A stretch of 64,000 nucleotides of DNA from positions 124,001 through 188,000 of the forward strand of contig NZ_JAMJPK010000006.1 of NCBI RefSeq assembly GCF_023554995.1, given 5' to 3'. The stretch comes from Halomonas gemina. GTDB taxonomy: Bacteria; Pseudomonadota; Gammaproteobacteria; Pseudomonadales; Halomonadaceae. This document shows, in pieces, positions 17,968 through 26,826 of the stretch (positions are counted from its first letter, which is position 1; every line of letters begins with the position of its first letter). Under the pieces are notes generated by a model. That model saw nothing but the letters and a program-made list of their open reading frames with translations, had not been told where the DNA came from and did not search any database. Made by a program: the position numbers and the translations under genes.

Positions 17968-18891
17968 CTATTGCACGCCGTAATGATTGCCTTGGCCGAA
18001 CCGCCAGACCCGAGTGATGGACAGGCTGTCCAGGTTGCCCATGCCCCGGTCGAAGGGGCGATAGGGCGCGGCACCGTGCACCGTGTCCAGGGCCGCCTGG
18101 TCGAGTTCGGCATGTCCCGAGGATTGTACCACCTCTGCCCGGCGAACCTGACCGTCGCGGCCGATCACCACCCGGATGCGCAGCTGCCCCTCCAGGTGAC
18201 GCGGCGCCGGGTGCACCCGGTTGCCGTAATCCTCGACCCGGCGGGTCCAGTCGTCGATGTAGCGCGCCTCGGCGGCCTGCTGGGCGGCCTGGCGCCCCTC
18301 GCCCGGCTGCTCGCCGGCGAACTCCGACGAGAGGCCCTGCTCGCGGATGCTGGAGGTAGCCTGGGCGAGCAGGTCGCGCCCCGAGGCGGAGGGAGCCGAG
18401 GCGGTGGGCGGTGCCGAGGTCTCGGCCGACTGGGGGGCACTGTCGCGAGGCTCGGGGGTTGCCTGGGCCTCGCGGGGGCGCTCGGCCGCCGGGGGCTCGG
18501 GCGCCTCGCTGGCGCGCTCGGGCTCGGGGCGGGCGGCACTCTCGGGCTCGGCCGGGGTGGCCGGGTCCACCTCGGGCTCGGCCGCCTGCAGCTCGGGGAG
18601 CTCGTCCATGGGCGCGGCCCGGGCCTCCGCCGGGGCCTGCTCCTGGGGGGTACCCGCCGCACGCTGGTCGGCCTCGGCGATGGCCGCGGCCTCCACGGCC
18701 TCCGGCGACGGCCGGCTCACCAGCACCACGTCGATGCTGGAGCGCTCGACGGGCGCCGGCGCGAACTGGCGGCTGGCCACCACCCCGATGACCACCAGGT
18801 GCAGCAGCAGCGCCAGCGACCAGGCCAGCCAGTGCCGGTACGGCCGGGTCACCGGGGCATACTGGATGGGGTCGCTGAGGGGGCTGCTCAT
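17968..18891 (-). CDS. TonB-family energy transducer
   Basis: 307 residues: a short cytoplasmic N-terminus, one membrane segment (about 22-40, HWLAWSLALLLHLVVIGVV with the SLxLH-type His found in TonB), a long periplasmic linker rich in Pro, Glu and Ala (about 60-185), and a C-terminal TonB domain (about 215-300: LRIRVVIGRDGQVRRAEVVQSSGHAELDQAAL). It would carry proton-motive energy to outer-membrane receptors with ExbB/ExbD, which are not nearby. The linker is highly GC-rich. It lies between gshB and yqgE, the same place as in Pseudomonas. Confidence 0.92.
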   Translation of the reverse strand: MSSPLSDPIQYAPVTRPYRHWLAWSLALLLHLVVIGVVASRQFAPAPVERSSIDVVLVSRPSPEAVEAAAIAEADQRAAGTPQEQAPAEARAAPMDELPELQAAEPEVDPATPAEPESAARPEPERASEAPEPPAAERPREAQATPEPRDSAPQSAETSAPPTASAPSASGRDLLAQATSSIREQGLSSEFAGEQPGEGRQAAQQAAEARYIDDWTRRVEDYGNRVHPAPRHLEGQLRIRVVIGRDGQVRRAEVVQSSGHAELDQAALDTVHGAAPYRPFDRGMGNLDSLSITRVWRFGQGNHYGVQ

Positions 18892-18910
18892 GGGCCGCAG
18901 GCCTCCCGGA

Positions 18911-19876
18911 TCAGCGCCGCTCGACGAGACGCCGCTGGATGGCGTCCATCAGGGTACCGGCGATATCGGTACCGCGCTGGTCGTCGATCTCGCGCACGCA
19001 GGTAGGGCTCGTGACATTTATCTCGGTGATGTAGTCGCCGATCACGTCGAGGCCGACGAACATCAAGCCCTTCTCGCGGATCGTCGGCTGGACCTGCTCG
19101 ATCAGCCAGTGGTCGCGGGCGGTGAGCTCGCGACTGACGCCCGTGCCGCCGGCGGCCAGGTTGCCGCGGGTCTCGCCGGCCATGGGCACCCGCGCCAGGC
19201 CGAAGGGGATCGGCTCGCCGTCCACCAGCAGGATGCGAGTATCGCCCTCGCTTATCTCTGGGATGTAGCGCTGGGCCATGATCTGGCGCCTGCCACGCTC
19301 GCTCAGCATCTCGATGATGGCGCCCAGGTTGCGGCCCTCGGGGCGCACGTGGAAGATTCCGGTGCCGCCCATGCCGTCCAGCGGCTTGAAGATCACGTCG
19401 CCGTGCTCGGCGTGGAAGTCGCGCAGCACGGCCTCGTTGCAGGAGACCAGGGTCGGTGTACAGCAGTGGGGAAACTGCTGGGCGAAGAGCTTCTCGTTGC
19501 ACTCCAGCAGTGCCTGGGTGGGGTTTACCACCAGCACCCCCTCGCGCTCGGCGAAGCCCAGCAGGTAGACGGCGTTGAGGAAGTAGCCATCGACCGGCGG
19601 GTCCTTGCGCATCAGGATCACGTCGAGCTCGGCCAGGGGCGCCACCTCGGGCTCGCCCAGGTCGAACCAGTGGCCTGGGTCGCGATGCACTTCCAGCGCG
19701 CGCATCCGGCCGAAGGCGCGCCCCTCGCGCAGGAAGAGGTCCTCCTGCTCGAGGTAGTACAGCGGCCAGCCGCGGTCCCTGGCGGCCCACAGCATGGCCA
19801 GGCTGGTGTCCTTCTTGTAGGTGAGATCGGCGATGGGGTCCATCACCACGCCGATCTTCAGCGCGCGTTCGCTCAT
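18911..19876 (-). CDS. gshB: Glutathione synthetase
   Basis: ATP-grasp ligase joining gamma-glutamylcysteine and glycine. 321 residues. The N-terminal MDPIADLTYKKDTSLAML, the RKDPPVDGYFLNAVYLL segment, the ATP-binding KPLDGMGGTGIF and the C-terminal NVTSPTCVREID are characteristic. It is the first gene of gshB-tonB-yqgE-ruvX, and gshA is not in the window. The 89-bp gap before cvfB shows no clear terminator. Confidence 0.98.
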   Translation of the reverse strand: MSERALKIGVVMDPIADLTYKKDTSLAMLWAARDRGWPLYYLEQEDLFLREGRAFGRMRALEVHRDPGHWFDLGEPEVAPLAELDVILMRKDPPVDGYFLNAVYLLGFAEREGVLVVNPTQALLECNEKLFAQQFPHCCTPTLVSCNEAVLRDFHAEHGDVIFKPLDGMGGTGIFHVRPEGRNLGAIIEMLSERGRRQIMAQRYIPEISEGDTRILLVDGEPIPFGLARVPMAGETRGNLAAGGTGVSRELTARDHWLIEQVQPTIREKGLMFVGLDVIGDYITEINVTSPTCVREIDDQRGTDIAGTLMDAIQRRLVERR

Positions 19877-19965
19877 GGCGTCGGGTTTCCGGTCGGAGAG
19901 TGAATGCGGTCAGTATGCCGCAGGGCCGGCGAGCGCACCAAGTTGCCAGGCCAGTAACAACAAGG

Positions 19966-20685
19966 CTACTCCCCGCCCGGCACCAGACGGATCCCGCCGG
20001 GCTCCAGGGTGATCAACTGGCGCTTGTAGAGGCGGCCGATGGCCTGCTTGAAGGCGTTCTTGCTCACCCCCAGCCGCGCCTTGATCTCCGCCGGGTCGCT
20101 CTTGTCGCTCAGTCGCAGGTAGCCACCGCTCTCGCGCAGGGCCTTGAGCACACGCTCGCCGACCACGTCCAGCCGCGCTTCCCCCGGCGGAAGCAGCGAG
20201 AGGTCCAGGCGGCCGTCGTCACGCAGGCGCTTGACGTAGCCGGTGAGGCGCTGGCCGCGACGCAGCGGCCGGTTCGCGTCGTCGCGGAAGAGCAGGCCCC
20301 AGAAGCGGTGGTTCACCACCGCCTTGACCCCCAGGTCGGTCGCCTCGGCGATCACCAGCGACACCTCGTCGCCCGCTTGCAGGCCCACGGCCTCGTCGGC
20401 GATGAAGCGTTCGAGCTTCTGGGAGGCCACCGGCCGGCCCTGCTGGTCCTCGTAGATCATCACCAGCACCCGCTTGCCCACGCTGGGACGGAAGCGCTGC
20501 TCGCCGTAGGGCAGCAGCAGGTCACGGGGGTGGCCCCAGTCGAGGAAGGCGCCGGTATCATTGACGGTCACCACCTCCAGGTAGGCCACGTCGCCGACTG
20601 CCGCCCTGGGGGCACGATAGTTGCGGGTGCCGGCCGGGCGAGGCGAGGGGGATGTCCGTGGGTGACGGTCTCGGGAATCGGGCAT
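19966..20685 (-). CDS. cvfB: CvfB/YitL-type S1-domain RNA-binding protein
   Basis: 239 residues: tandem S1-like OB domains (about 30-85 and 95-160; AFLDWGHPRDLLLPYGEQ is a typical first-domain strand, GYVKRLRDDGRLDLSL a later one) and a C-terminal winged helix (about 175-235, with KNAFKQAIGRLYKRQLI). This order matches CvfB, a conserved RNA-binding virulence/expression factor of Firmicutes that is also widespread in gammaproteobacteria. The first 25 residues are a basic Pro/Arg-rich tail. It lies downstream of rsmE on the same strand. Confidence 0.87.
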   Translation of the reverse strand: MPDSRDRHPRTSPSPRPAGTRNYRAPRAAVGDVAYLEVVTVNDTGAFLDWGHPRDLLLPYGEQRFRPSVGKRVLVMIYEDQQGRPVASQKLERFIADEAVGLQAGDEVSLVIAEATDLGVKAVVNHRFWGLLFRDDANRPLRRGQRLTGYVKRLRDDGRLDLSLLPPGEARLDVVGERVLKALRESGGYLRLSDKSDPAEIKARLGVSKNAFKQAIGRLYKRQLITLEPGGIRLVPGGE

Positions 20686-20736
20686 GGGGAGCTCCGGTGA
20701 GGGGAGAGGCGCAAGGCGTCGGGGATGCGTCGGCGC

Positions 20737-21483
20737 TCACAGATCCCCGAAGCGGGATTGCAAAAGCGACAGCGCCACCACCGGCGCGGTCTCGGTGCGC
20801 AGGATACGCGGACCGAGGGAGAGGGGGACGAAGTCGCCGGCCAGGGCCGCCTCGACCTCGGCCTCGGAGAGCCCACCCTCCGGCCCGATCAGCAGAGCGG
20901 CGGTGGCAGGCGCCTCCCGCTGTGCCAGGGCCCCGGCGGTGCCGGGATGCAGCACCAGGCGAAGCGCCTCGTGGCGACCCGCCAGCCAGTCGACCAGGCC
21001 CGCGGGGGGATACACGGGCGGCAGGGTCGCGCGACCGCACTGCTCGCAGGCGCTGGCCGCCACAGCCTGCCAGTGGGCGAGCTTCTTCGCCTCGCGCTCG
21101 CCCCTGAGGCGCACGTCGCCGTGCTCGGTGTAGAGCGGGGTGATCGCCGCCACGCCGAGCTCGACCGCCTTCTGGATGGCGTAGTCCATGCGGTCGCCCT
21201 TGGAGATCGCCTGTCCCAGGTGCACCGCGAGCGGCGACTCGCCGCTACCGGGGGCCACGGCCTCGATACGCGCTACTACCCGCTTGCGAGAGGCCTCGGT
21301 GATCACCGCCCTGGCCTCCAGGCCGGCGCCGTCGAAGAGCCGCAGCGACGCGCCCTCGGCCAGGCGCAGCACCCGGGCCACATGGCGAGCCGGCCCCTCG
21401 GGCAGAACGACGTTGCCGCCGACGGCAAGGTCGGCGGCAACGTGGATGCGCGGGGCCTTCACTCGCAGGGCGCTCACTGGCAT
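20737..21483 (-). CDS. rsmE: 16S rRNA m3U1498 methyltransferase
   Basis: SPOUT-fold methyltransferase modifying U1498 of 16S rRNA. 248 residues: N-terminal PUA-like region (about 1-75), then LGQAISKGDRMDYAIQKAVELGV, and the SAM-binding knot LLIGPEGGLSEAEV followed by LGPRILRTETAPV. The conserved Arg/Thr pair in RILRTETA supports catalytic competence. It lies 13 bp downstream of secB and 51 bp upstream of cvfB. Confidence 0.97.
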   Translation of the reverse strand: MPVSALRVKAPRIHVAADLAVGGNVVLPEGPARHVARVLRLAEGASLRLFDGAGLEARAVITEASRKRVVARIEAVAPGSGESPLAVHLGQAISKGDRMDYAIQKAVELGVAAITPLYTEHGDVRLRGEREAKKLAHWQAVAASACEQCGRATLPPVYPPAGLVDWLAGRHEALRLVLHPGTAGALAQREAPATAALLIGPEGGLSEAEVEAALAGDFVPLSLGPRILRTETAPVVALSLLQSRFGDL

Positions 21484-21496
21484 TGGCCGCTCACCC

Positions 21497-22021
21497 TTAC
21501 TGGGTCGCCTGCTCGCCCGACTGCTGGGCCTGTTCGGCCTCGCGCTTCTTCTTCTGGGCGTAGATCGCCTCGAAGTTGACCGGCGCCAGCATCAGCGGCG
21601 GGAAGCCGCCCCGGTTGACCAGGTTGTCGATGCACTCGCGGGCATAGGGGAAGAGCATGTTGGGGCAGAAGGCGCCCAGGGTGTGGTCGAGCTGCTGCCC
21701 CTCGATGCCGCTGATACGGAACAGGCCGGCCTGCTCGATCTCGGCCAGGAAGGAGGTGGTGCCTTCCTCGCTGTGGGTGACCTGGGCGGTGACCTTGACG
21801 ACCACCTCGTAGAGGCCTTCCCCGACCTGGCGGCTGGTGGTGTTCAGGTCCAGGCCGACCTTGGGCTTGAACGGCTGCTGGAAGACCGTCGGCGAGTTGG
21901 GGGCCTCGAAGGAGATGTCCTTGACGTAGATGCGCTGCAGGGCGAACTGCAGCTGGGGCTTGTCCTGCTGGCCGGCCGCCTGGCCGTTGGCGCCGGCGTT
22001 CTGGTTGTTCTCTTCCGCCAT
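21497..22021 (-). CDS. secB: Protein-export chaperone SecB
   Basis: Tetrameric cytoplasmic chaperone that keeps preproteins unfolded and hands them to SecA. 174 residues; FALQRIYVKDISFEAPN, the acidic and hydrophobic strands, and NMLFPYARECIDNLVNRGGFPPLMLAPVNF (split here by description only) are invariant features. The start was set at the ATG at 22021 with AAAGGA 7 nt upstream. A Gln/Asn/Gly-rich N-terminal tail of about 20 residues and a Gln-rich C-terminus flank the core. It lies downstream of the yibN-like gene; the grxC that often separates them is absent. Confidence 0.97.
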   Translation of the reverse strand: MAEENNQNAGANGQAAGQQDKPQLQFALQRIYVKDISFEAPNSPTVFQQPFKPKVGLDLNTTSRQVGEGLYEVVVKVTAQVTHSEEGTTSFLAEIEQAGLFRISGIEGQQLDHTLGAFCPNMLFPYARECIDNLVNRGGFPPLMLAPVNFEAIYAQKKKREAEQAQQSGEQATQ

Positions 22022-22052
22022 GGGAAAGGTCCTTTGATTCGATGAACGAAAT

Positions 22053-22475
22053 TTACTTCTTGACGACCGGCAGGCCATCGGCCTGCCACTGGGCCATGCC
22101 GCCCTTGAGCTTGAGCACCCGCTCGAAGCCTGCCTTGGTCAGCTTGGCCTGGGCGACGCCGGCGCTCTGGCCATGCTTGCAGGCGACGATGATCGGCTTG
22201 CCCTTGAACTTCTCGAGTTCGCGCATGCGATCGTCGAGCTTGCTCTGGGGGATGTTGCGCGCCCCGGCGATGTGGCCCGCCTTGAATTCGCCGGCCTCGC
22301 GCAGGTCCAGCACCACGGCGTCCTCGCGATTGACCAGCTGGGTCGCCTCGCCGGAGGTCACGCCTCCGCTGCTGCTGTTGCGGACCTCGTAGGCGATCCA
22401 GGCGGTCAATACCAGCAGGAAGGCCCCCACCAGCAGCGGGTGATTCTGCACGAATTCGAACAGCTGATCGATCAT
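22053..22475 (-). CDS. Membrane-anchored rhodanese-like protein (YibN type)
   Basis: 140 residues: an N-terminal membrane anchor (about 14-30, PLLVGAFLLVLTAWIAY) followed by a rhodanese domain (about 40-135) with the active-site loop CKHGQSAG; the Cys is retained, so sulfur transfer is possible. The ATG at 22475 is preferred; upstream in-frame codons give non-homologous sequence. It lies upstream of secB, divergent from gpmI. YibN is implicated in membrane biogenesis in E. coli, and its sulfur substrate is unknown. Confidence 0.92.
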   Translation of the reverse strand: MIDQLFEFVQNHPLLVGAFLLVLTAWIAYEVRNSSSGGVTSGEATQLVNREDAVVLDLREAGEFKAGHIAGARNIPQSKLDDRMRELEKFKGKPIIVACKHGQSAGVAQAKLTKAGFERVLKLKGGMAQWQADGLPVVKK

Positions 22476-22584
22476 GGGTTCGGCTAACTCTTTTCTCGGG
22501 TGCACGGTGAACGGGGCCGGCCAGTCGCGGCGGCACCCAGTATACATGAAGCCAGGTCATGACGCGGCCCGCGGGGCCGGTCAA

Positions 22585-22614
22585 ATGACGTCCGGCGGTG
22601 CCCTGCGATATGAT
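22585..22614 (+). promoter_or_regulatory. Putative gpmI promoter
   Basis: ATGACG (22585-22590), 18 bp, TATGAT (22609-22614). The -10 is a good match, the -35 moderate. It would give a leader of about 75 nt before the gpmI ATG at 22695. Confidence 0.45.
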
Positions 22615-22694
22615 GCCGCAAGCAGATACAAGTCGCGACCCCGGTGACCGGCCCCGCGCCTCCCGGGGCTGACAAGGACAAAGAGGCCCTCCCC

Positions 22695-24269
22695 ATGACC
22701 GAACCCCGCACCCCTACCCCGCGTCCGGTGGCGCTGATCATCCTCGACGGCTACGGCTACAACGAGGACGCCAGTGACAACGCCGTGCTCGCCGCCCGCA
22801 CCCCGGTGATGGATCGCCTGTGGCAGGAGCAGCCGCATACCCTGATCCATACTGACGGCCGCCACGTGGGCCTGCCGGATGGCCAGATGGGCAACTCCGA
22901 GGTCGGCCACATGAACCTGGGGGCCGGGCGCATCGTCTACCAGGACTTCACGCGCATCACCAAGGCCGTCGAGGACGGCGACCTGGACACCATCGAAGCC
23001 CTCACCGCGCCGGTTGATACCGCCGTGGCGGACGGCAGGGCGGTACATCTGCTGGGCCTGCTCTCGCCGGGCGGCGTGCACAGCCACGAGGAGCACTTCC
23101 TGGCGATGGCCGAGCTGGCCGCCCGCCGCGGCGCGCAACGAATCTACGTCCACGCCTTCCTCGACGGCCGCGACATGCCGCCCAAGAGCGCCATGGCCTC
23201 GCTGGAGCGCACCAACGCGCGCCTCGCCGAGCTGGTAGGCCCCGAGAATGGCTTCGTGGCCTCGATCATCGGTCGTTACTACGCCATGGACCGCGACAAC
23301 CGCTGGGATCGCGTCGAGAAGGCCTACCGCCTGATCACCGAAGGCGAGGGCGAGTTCGAGGCGATCGGCGCCGAGGAGGGGCTGCGCCGGGCCTACGAGC
23401 GCGACGAGACCGACGAGTTCGTCACTGCCACCAGCATCCGCCCGAGCGGCGCACCGGTGGCCATGGCCGATGGCGATGCCGCCATCTTCATGAACTTCCG
23501 TGCCGACCGCGCCCGGGAGCTGACCCGTGCCTTCGTCGAGGAGGGCTTCAGCGGCTTCGAGCGCCGGGCGCGCCCGAGGCTCGCCGCCGACGGCCTGGTG
23601 ATGCTGACCCAGTATGCCGCCGACATCCCGACGCCGGCGGCCTTCCCGCCGGCGGAGCTGGTCAACACCCTGGGCGAGGTGATGGAGCAGCGCGGCCTCA
23701 CCCAGCTGCGCATCGCCGAGACCGAGAAGTATGCCCACGTCACCTTCTTCTTCTCCGGCGGCCGCGAGGAGGAGTACCGGGGCGAGACCCGGGTGCTGGT
23801 GCCTTCCCCCCAGGAGGTGAAGACCTACGACGAGAAGCCCGAGATGAGTGCCGAGGAGGTCACCGACCGGCTGGTGGAGGCGATCGACGCCGGACGGTTC
23901 GACCTGATCGTCTGCAACTACGCCAACGGCGACATGGTCGGCCACACCGGCGACTTCGAAGCCGCCGTCAAGGCCATCGAAGCGGTGGACGCCTGCGTCG
24001 GCCGCGTGGTCGAGGCGATCCAGCGCGCCGGCGGCGCCTGCCTGGTCACCGCCGACCATGGCAACGCCGAACAGATGGTCCACCCCGAGACCGGGGCGCC
24101 GCAGACCGCCCACACCACCTTCGAGGTACCGCTGATCTATGTCGGCGAGCGCCCGGCGCGACTGCTGGACGACGGCAGCCTGTGCGACATCGCCCCGACC
24201 CTGCTGACGATGATGGACCAGCCGATTCCCGAGGAGATGACCGGCCGGGTGCTGATCGAGCGCGACTGA
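22695..24269 (+). CDS. gpmI: 2,3-bisphosphoglycerate-independent phosphoglycerate mutase
   Basis: Interconverts 3- and 2-phosphoglycerate in glycolysis/gluconeogenesis, with two Mn ions. 524 residues. The alkaline-phosphatase-fold metal site appears at [10 protein letters not shown] near the N-terminus, the phosphoserine nucleophile at [12 protein letters not shown], and the remaining ligands in [14 protein letters not shown] and [12 protein letters not shown]. The insert domain with [12 protein letters not shown] is present. It starts gpmI-envC-ctpA, a conserved run. Confidence 0.98.
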   Translation: MTEPRTPTPRPVALIILDGYGYNEDASDNAVLAARTPVMDRLWQEQPHTLIHTDGRHVGLPDGQMGNSEVGHMNLGAGRIVYQDFTRITKAVEDGDLDTIEALTAPVDTAVADGRAVHLLGLLSPGGVHSHEEHFLAMAELAARRGAQRIYVHAFLDGRDMPPKSAMASLERTNARLAELVGPENGFVASIIGRYYAMDRDNRWDRVEKAYRLITEGEGEFEAIGAEEGLRRAYERDETDEFVTATSIRPSGAPVAMADGDAAIFMNFRADRARELTRAFVEEGFSGFERRARPRLAADGLVMLTQYAADIPTPAAFPPAELVNTLGEVMEQRGLTQLRIAETEKYAHVTFFFSGGREEEYRGETRVLVPSPQEVKTYDEKPEMSAEEVTDRLVEAIDAGRFDLIVCNYANGDMVGHTGDFEAAVKAIEAVDACVGRVVEAIQRAGGACLVTADHGNAEQMVHPETGAPQTAHTTFEVPLIYVGERPARLLDDGSLCDIAPTLLTMMDQPIPEEMTGRVLIERD

Positions 24270-24290
24270 GCCGGGCAGGGAGGCCAGGGC

Positions 24291-25448
24291 ATGGCGAGAG
24301 TCGGCGCGACGCTCGGCGCATGGCTGTCGGGACTGGCGCTGGTGCTGGGCCTGGCTTCCCCGCTGGCCGCACAGCCCTCCGAGCGCGAGGCACAGGCCCG
24401 CCTCGATGCCCTCGGTGAGGAGCTCCGGGAGGTTTCCGAGCAGCTCTCCACCACCCGGGAGGCCCGGGACGAAGCCAGCGAAGCGCTGCGCGAGGTGGAG
24501 ACCGCCCTGGCCGAGACCCACCGCCGTCTCGACACCCTGCAGGCCGAGCGGCGCACCCTCGATGACGAGATCATCAGCCTCGAGGCGCGCCGCGAGCAGC
24601 TCGCCGCCGAGCGCGCCGAGCAGGTCGAGGCCCTCTCGGCCCAGCTCGACGCCCTCTACCGCCTCGGCCGCACCCCCCAGCTCAAGCTGCTGCTCAACCA
24701 GGACGACCCGGCGCGGCTCGACCGCCTGCAGACCTACCTCAACCGCCTGGCCCGGGCGCGCAACGAACGTCTCGACGAACTGGCGAGGCTCGATGCCGAG
24801 CTGGCCGACACTCGCCGGGCCCTGGCTGCGCGCGACGAGCGCCTCGAGGCCGTGGCCGAGGAGCTTGCCGCACGCAGCGCCACCCTGGCCGAGCAGATGG
24901 CAGAACGTACCACCCTGGTGGCCGAGCTAGACGAGCGCTTCGCCAGCGAACAGGCCCGTCTGGCTAGCCTCGCCCAGGACCGGGCCCATGCCGAGCGCAC
25001 CCTGCGCGAAGTGCAGGAGCGGCTGGCTCGCCTGGAGCGGCCACCGCCCTCCACCGCCATCGAGCAGACCCGCGGCGAGCTGCCGTGGCCGGTACAGGGC
25101 CGCATCGCCTCCACCTTCCACGAGGGGGCTGGCGTGCATCGCAACGGCCTGCTGATCCAGGCCGCCGCGGGCACCCCGGTCAGGGCCGTGCACGCGGGCC
25201 GGGTGGTATTCGCCGACTGGATGCGCGGCTTCGGCAACCTGCTGATCGTCGATCACGGCGACCGGGTGATGACCCTGCATGCCCACCTGCAGCACTTCGA
25301 GGTGCCGGTGGGGACCGCGGTTTCCCGCGGCGACACCCTGGGCGCGGTGGGGGACAGCGGCGGTCAACAACGGCCGGGGCTCTACTTCGAGGTACGCCGC
25401 GGCGGCGACCCCATCGACCCGCGGCGCTGGATCGCCCGCCAGCCCTGA
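24291..25448 (+). CDS. envC: Murein hydrolase activator, EnvC family
   Basis: 385 residues. A signal peptide (1-27, cut near PLAAQ) is followed by a long coiled coil (about 30-255, very rich in Glu, Arg, Leu) and a C-terminal LytM domain (about 268-380). The LytM domain lacks canonical zinc ligands: the usual HxxxD reads HRNGLL and the usual HLHFE motif reads GLYFEVR, with Tyr for His. This degeneracy is normal for EnvC, which activates amidases AmiA/B at the septum rather than cutting peptidoglycan. GGGAGG precedes the ATG. It lies between gpmI and ctpA. Confidence 0.93.
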   Translation: MARVGATLGAWLSGLALVLGLASPLAAQPSEREAQARLDALGEELREVSEQLSTTREARDEASEALREVETALAETHRRLDTLQAERRTLDDEIISLEARREQLAAERAEQVEALSAQLDALYRLGRTPQLKLLLNQDDPARLDRLQTYLNRLARARNERLDELARLDAELADTRRALAARDERLEAVAEELAARSATLAEQMAERTTLVAELDERFASEQARLASLAQDRAHAERTLREVQERLARLERPPPSTAIEQTRGELPWPVQGRIASTFHEGAGVHRNGLLIQAAAGTPVRAVHAGRVVFADWMRGFGNLLIVDHGDRVMTLHAHLQHFEVPVGTAVSRGDTLGAVGDSGGQQRPGLYFEVRRGGDPIDPRRWIARQP

Positions 25449-25521
25449 GACCCCGGCTATTCCATAGACGCCCGGCCACGGGCTATGCTGGGCGGCCACC
25501 TCCGGAACCGCGAGAACCTGC

Positions 25522-26826
25522 ATGCCCCTACGTCCCGCCGCTCTGCCCACCGTGACGCGCCGCCTGGTGTCGGCACTGCTGCCGGCCGCCCTGCTGGCAC
25601 TCGCTCCCCTGCCTGTCGCCGCCCAGGGCCAGAGCCCGGAGGATGACCTGCCGGTCGCCGAGATCCAGGCCTTCGCCGAGGTGTTCGAACGCATCAAGCG
25701 CGCCTACGTGGAGGAGGTCGAGGATGCCGATCTGCTGCGCAATGCCATGCGCGGCATGCTCAGCGAGCTCGACCCTCACTCGGCCTACCTGGACAGCGAG
25801 GAGTTCGAGAGCCTGCGCGAGTCCACCGAGGGAGAGTTCGGCGGCGTGGGCATCGAGGTGGGCATGGAGGATGGCCAGCTGACGGTGATCACGCCCATCG
25901 ACGACACCCCGGCCTCCCGGGCCGGCTTGCAGTCCCGGGACAAGATCCTGCGCATCGATGACACGCCCACCGACCGGCTCTCGCTGCAGGAGGCGGTCAA
26001 CCTGATGCGCGGCGACCCCGGGACCGAGATCCGCCTGACCATCCTGCGCCAGGGCGAGAACGCCCCCCAGGAGGTCACCCTGACCCGCGAGGTCATCCGC
26101 ACCGAGAGCGTCAAGAGCGAGCTGCTGGAGGCGGGCTATGGCTACCTGCGGGTCAGCCAGTTCCAGACCCGCACCGGCGAGCAGGTCGGCAGCGCCATCC
26201 GCCGCCTGGAGCGCGACGCGCCGCTCAAGGGCCTGGTACTCGACCTGCGCAACAATCCCGGCGGGGTGCTGCAGGCCGCGGTGGACGTGGCCGATGCCTT
26301 CCTCGACGAGGGACTGATCGTCTACACCGAGGGGCGCCTGCCGGACAGCGAGATGCGCTTCTCGGCCGGTCGCGAGACGGCGGCCGCCGAGGTGCCGCTG
26401 GTGGTGCTGATCAACGGTGGCAGCGCCTCGGCGGCGGAGATCGTCGCCGGCGCCCTGCAGGACCAGCGCCGCGGCGTGGTGATGGGTACCGAGAGCTTCG
26501 GCAAGGGCTCGGTGCAGCAGATCATGCCGCTGGGCAACGGCGAGGGGCTCAAGCTGACCACGGCGCTCTACTTCACCCCCGACGGCCGCTCGATCCAGGC
26601 CCAGGGCATCGAGCCCGACGTGGAGGTGATCCGCGGCCGCCTGGAAGTCGCCGAGGGCAGCGGCCTGGACGTGCGCGAAGCGGACCTGGAGGGCCACCTG
26701 GGCTCCCGTGACGAACAGCGCATCCGCAGCGAGATGAGCGAACGCCTGCGCGAGGACTACCAGCTCGGCGAGGCCCTCAACCTGCTCAAGGCCCTCAACG
26801 TGCTCAGCCAGCGTCGCGGCGGCTGA
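25522..26826 (+). CDS. ctpA: Periplasmic carboxy-terminal processing protease (S41)
   Basis: 434 residues: signal peptide (1-34), PDZ domain (about 105-185, GGVGIEVGMEDGQLTV) and the S41 catalytic core. The Ser/Lys dyad is S303 in NGGSASAAE and K328 in SFGKGSVQ, with Gln332 four residues after the Lys, matching CtpB spacing. Related enzymes degrade peptidoglycan hydrolases in the periplasm, which fits its place after envC. Its 3' end overlaps that of ubiI on the other strand by 23 bp. Confidence 0.95.
   Translation: MPLRPAALPTVTRRLVSALLPAALLALAPLPVAAQGQSPEDDLPVAEIQAFAEVFERIKRAYVEEVEDADLLRNAMRGMLSELDPHSAYLDSEEFESLRESTEGEFGGVGIEVGMEDGQLTVITPIDDTPASRAGLQSRDKILRIDDTPTDRLSLQEAVNLMRGDPGTEIRLTILRQGENAPQEVTLTREVIRTESVKSELLEAGYGYLRVSQFQTRTGEQVGSAIRRLERDAPLKGLVLDLRNNPGGVLQAAVDVADAFLDEGLIVYTEGRLPDSEMRFSAGRETAAAEVPLVVLINGGSASAAEIVAGALQDQRRGVVMGTESFGKGSVQQIMPLGNGEGLKLTTALYFTPDGRSIQAQGIEPDVEVIRGRLEVAEGSGLDVREADLEGHLGSRDEQRIRSEMSERLREDYQLGEALNLLKALNVLSQRRGG

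Noticed and set aside
22581-24521. 646-codon minus-strand frame opposite gpmI
   Set aside because: Antisense shadow; gpmI has all catalytic motifs and normal length.
24291-25448. LytM domain lacking zinc ligands considered as an inactivated peptidase gene
   Set aside because: Missing ligands are the normal state of EnvC amidase activators, and gene length and neighbours are intact.
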